Source of the DNA: UBA3537 sp038106885
Lineage (GTDB): Bacteria; Bacteroidota; Bacteroidia; Flavobacteriales; Flavobacteriaceae
Assembly: GCA_038106885.1 (NCBI GenBank)
Contig: JAYNFX010000048.1
Coordinates: forward strand, 1 to 8,417
Direction: 5' to 3'
DNA: 8,417 bases
Of the stretch, positions 6,446 to 8,417 are shown piece after piece (within the stretch, counting starts at the first letter, position 1; every line of letters begins with the position of its first letter). The notes beneath the pieces were generated by a model. It saw nothing but the letters and a program-made list of their open reading frames with translations. It made no database searches and had not been told where the DNA came from. The position numbers and the translations under genes are program-made.

Positions 6446-7405
6446 TAAATTCTCAATCATTTTTTTACATATCATCTGTAAATCAAACTTTGATTTCCAG
6501 TTGAAATCAAATTGAGCAACAGAATCATCAATACTATCAGGCCAACTATCTGCTATGGACTGTCTGTAGTCTGGTTCATAAACAACTTCAAAATTTGGAT
6601 AATAACTTTTAATCACATCAAAGATTTGTTTTGGAGTAAATGACAACCCAGCTAAATTATACGAACTACTAATAGACAAACAATTTAATTCTACACTCAT
6701 TATTTCAATTGTAGCTCGAATTGCGTCTTCCATAAACATCATCGGTAACATAGTATTAGAGTTTAAAAAGCAGTGATAGGTTTCAGCCTTTACAGCTTTA
6801 TGAAAAACTTCAACTGCATAGTCAGTTGTTCCTCCTCCAGGTTTTGATTGCCAACCAATTATTCCGGGAAATCTCAAACTTCTTACATCAATATTATAAT
6901 TATTTCTATAATATTGACACAAACGTTCACCTGCCAATTTGGAAATTCCATAAATAGTTGTTGGCTCCATTACAGTAACTTGTGGAGTATTAACCTTGGG
7001 CGTAGAAGGTCCAAAAACAGCAATACTTGAAGGCCAAAAGATCTTGTTTATCAAACCCTTTTTTGCTAAATCAAGAACATTAAACAATGATTTCATATTT
7101 AAAGACCATGCTTTTTTTGGATCTTTCTCAGCATTTGCACTTAACACTGCAGCCATCAGATAAATAGTTTTTATAGAATTTTTCTCCAATGAAGCAACAA
7201 TTGAATCGATATTAGTTGCATCTATTATCTCAAAAGGACCTGAGCAAAGTTGATTAAAAGAATCTTCCTTGATGTCGCTTGCAATTACATTAGATGGACC
7301 GTGAATTTTACGAAGTTCTTTTGTTAATACAGATCCAATTTGACCTAATGCCCCAAGAATTAATATTCTATTATTGTCTTTCGAATATTTTAATTCCCGA
7401 ATCAT
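6437..7405 (-). CDS. tdh: L-threonine 3-dehydrogenase, short-chain (SDR/epimerase-like) type
   Basis: Oxidises L-threonine with NAD+ to 2-amino-3-ketobutyrate, the first step of threonine breakdown to glycine and acetyl-CoA or aminoacetone. From the chosen start the protein has 322 residues, normal for the extended-SDR threonine dehydrogenases known from Flavobacterium and animals, which are unrelated to zinc-dependent E. coli Tdh. Visible: NAD-binding GALGQIG at 18-24, an acidic residue after strand 2 (VIASD, D44) that favours NAD over NADP, the active-site serines in WPSSIAVFGP (about 124-133), and the catalytic Tyr152 and Lys156 in YGISK. The stretch PGGGTTDYAVEVF at about 189-201 is a hallmark of this subfamily and separates it from sugar epimerases. 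The ATG at 7405 is preferred to the one at 7438, which adds 11 residues absent from the usual N-terminus. No ketobutyrate-CoA ligase gene (kbl) is adjacent. It is convergent with tRNA-Phe. Confidence 0.88.
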   Translation of the reverse strand: MIRELKYSKDNNRILILGALGQIGSVLTKELRKIHGPSNVIASDIKEDSFNQLCSGPFEIIDATNIDSIVASLEKNSIKTIYLMAAVLSANAEKDPKKAWSLNMKSLFNVLDLAKKGLINKIFWPSSIAVFGPSTPKVNTPQVTVMEPTTIYGISKLAGERLCQYYRNNYNIDVRSLRFPGIIGWQSKPGGGTTDYAVEVFHKAVKAETYHCFLNSNTMLPMMFMEDAIRATIEIMSVELNCLSISSSYNLAGLSFTPKQIFDVIKSYYPNFEVVYEPDYRQSIADSWPDSIDDSVAQFDFNWKSKFDLQMICKKMIENLEK

Positions 7406-7473
7406 AAATATTTTATGTATTTTTTGTGAAATTAACAATTATTTTTAGTAATATCTTTAAAATATTATGATAT

Positions 7474-7487
7474 TTGTTGATCACCAA
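7474..7487. promoter_or_regulatory. Imperfect 14-base palindrome in the dehydrogenase/lipoprotein spacer
   Basis: TTGTTGATCACCAA is an inverted repeat around TGATCA with one mismatched pair (7477/7484). It lies in the roughly 100-base divergent spacer, 21 bases before the preferred lipoprotein start and 69 bases upstream of the dehydrogenase start. GATATTTG at 7469-7476, one base off the -7 consensus, overlaps it. It could be an operator for either gene, but the case rests only on symmetry and place. Confidence 0.25.
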
Positions 7488-7508
7488 CCAGCTTCAAATT
7501 TTTATCAG

Positions 7509-8036
7509 ATGTATACCAAATACAAAATATTAGTTGTTGGTTTTCTTTTTATTACATTTTTTTCAAATTGTAGTAAAAAAGATAATATCTCTTTTTCCAT
7601 TGGGTCAAATAAAAACTATAAAGTTTTATTTCCTAGTATTGACACTATTAAAGAAGATTCCTTAAACTTTAATTTAAACAAAAAGGTTTTGCCATATATC
7701 AATGAATGGACAGCCTACAACATACTATTTGATAAACTATTTATTGGAAATCGTATCGAGGAAAACATGATGATTTTAAAAAAAGATGAAATTAAAGAGA
7801 TGTTTAAAAATCTTAAAAAAAATCCTCCCAGTATCATTAGCTCTAAGAACATCTTTTCAAGGATTAGTGTTTTAGAATCTAATACATTGTTATTACATAA
7901 TGCTATAAATAATAATTTGTCTGACTCTGTTTATGTAAGAAGCTTAAAAAAAAACATGTCAATTTCTTATCATAACTTAATGAAACAAATTGAACTCAAA
8001 AATGAAAAACAATCCCAAATAATTTTAAATAATTAA
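7509..8036 (+). CDS. Lipoprotein of unknown function
   Basis: I do not recognise this protein. From the preferred start it has 175 residues: a basic N-terminus (MYTKYK), a hydrophobic core, and FFSNC ending at Cys21, which resembles the relaxed lipobox of Bacteroidota lipoproteins. After the Cys comes SKKDN, a polar linker, then a mostly helical, lysine- and asparagine-rich domain with a hydrophobic patch near INEWTAYNILFDKLF and a C-terminal half that looks helical and perhaps coiled-coil-like. An upstream ATG at 7467 would add 14 residues (MIFVDHQPASNFYQ) before the signal and is less likely. A run of nine A at 7946-7954 lies within the gene. It ends 7 bases before a large secreted protein gene, so the two are probably co-transcribed and may act together at the cell surface. 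The helical content and lipid anchor are what I see; the partnership is inference. Confidence 0.75.
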   Translation: MYTKYKILVVGFLFITFFSNCSKKDNISFSIGSNKNYKVLFPSIDTIKEDSLNFNLNKKVLPYINEWTAYNILFDKLFIGNRIEENMMILKKDEIKEMFKNLKKNPPSIISSKNIFSRISVLESNTLLLHNAINNNLSDSVYVRSLKKNMSISYHNLMKQIELKNEKQSQIILNN

Positions 8037-8043
8037 TCTACAA

Positions 8044-8417
8044 ATGAAAAAAATATTCATTATTACAGTACTATTTTCATCGCATTTATTGTTATCACAA
8101 ATAAATCTAAATTCACCTTGGCTTAAAGATCTTAAAATCAATCCAGATGAAAAATTGAATTATAATTCGATTATTATGGCAGGCGAAAAATATTGGGAAA
8201 CTCATGATAAATTTTCAAAAGGAAGTGGTTATAAACCTTTCAAAAGGTGGGAAACGTATTGGCACAATTATGTAGATGAACAAGGATTTCTACCAAGTGC
8301 AGATGAATTATTCAAAGTTTGGTCAGAAAAAAGTTTACAAGCGAGGCTTTCTAACCAATCACTAAATGACCAAAGTGATTGGATATCAATGGGACCTAAC
8401 GATTTTTTAAATCGTCC
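8044..8417 (+). CDS. Secreted BNR/VPS10-like protein, probable type IX secretion cargo, N-terminal part
   Basis: Only the first 124 codons are present; the gene runs past the right edge. It begins with a clear Sec signal peptide (MKKIFIITVLFSSHLLLSQ), then a conserved-looking preamble: SPWLKDL near residue 24, GSGYKPFKRWETYW at about 60-73, a GFLPSADELFKVW stretch and DWISMGPND near 112-120. This arrangement ('GxGYKpFkRWExyW ... W..lGP') is one I associate with large Bacteroidota surface proteins whose body is made of BNR/sortilin (VPS10) beta-propeller repeats and which end in a type IX secretion sorting domain. The propeller and the sorting domain lie outside the window, so both the family and the secretion route are inferred. 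It starts 7 bases after the lipoprotein gene, and its ATG is preceded by an A-rich stretch, usual for translation starts in this phylum. Confidence 0.65.
   Translation, partial: MKKIFIITVLFSSHLLLSQINLNSPWLKDLKINPDEKLNYNSIIMAGEKYWETHDKFSKGSGYKPFKRWETYWHNYVDEQGFLPSADELFKVWSEKSLQARLSNQSLNDQSDWISMGPNDFLNR

Noticed and set aside
6848..7030. 60-residue plus-strand frame
   Set aside because: Shadow of the threonine dehydrogenase gene; no signal or domain character.

Overview
This window looks like a strongly AT-rich chromosomal segment of a member of the Bacteroidota, most likely a flavobacterium. Four things support this: a tRNA promoter with the TTTG / TAnnTTTG elements peculiar to that phylum; a tRNA gene without an encoded CCA end; an L-threonine dehydrogenase of the short-chain type common in flavobacteria; and several envelope proteins whose sequence style (outer-membrane barrel with SPYS..GLG and NPASY motifs, TPR protein ending in a GCWIN motif, LptC lipoprotein) I associate with this group. 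Genus level cannot be judged from the sequence alone.

Layout. Positions 6241 down to 1 (minus strand) carry one tightly packed run of seven genes. In transcription order they are type III pantothenate kinase (coaX), a putative outer-membrane barrel protein, an exported TPR protein, the LPS-transport lipoprotein LptC, a 63-residue two-helix membrane protein, a CNNM/CBS/CorC 'hemolysin family' membrane protein, and the start of a PpiD-like periplasmic peptidyl-prolyl isomerase that runs off the left edge. The first six are separated by at most 36 bases or overlap; a 105-base gap before ppiD may hold its own promoter. Apart from coaX, every member acts in or on the cell envelope, so the run reads as an envelope-biogenesis cluster in which the barrel, the TPR protein and the small membrane protein are the unexplained members.

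A 95-base divergent spacer (6242-6336) separates this operon from a plus-strand tRNA-Phe(GAA). The spacer holds the tRNA promoter and a perfect 12-base palindrome 15 bases upstream of coaX. The tRNA ends in a compact rho-independent terminator whose T-rich tail doubles as the last codons of the convergent threonine dehydrogenase gene (minus strand). To the right, a second divergent spacer leads into a plus-strand pair: an unrecognised lipoprotein and, 7 bases later, the N-terminus of a large secreted protein, probably a BNR/VPS10-type cargo of the type IX secretion system, cut by the right edge.

I found no mobile element, CRISPR array, phage gene, toxin-antitoxin pair or defence gene. Most of the window is ordinary core genome. 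The points most worth following are the uncharacterised envelope members, the two palindromes in the divergent spacers, the start of lptC, and the orphan lipoprotein paired with a secreted protein.
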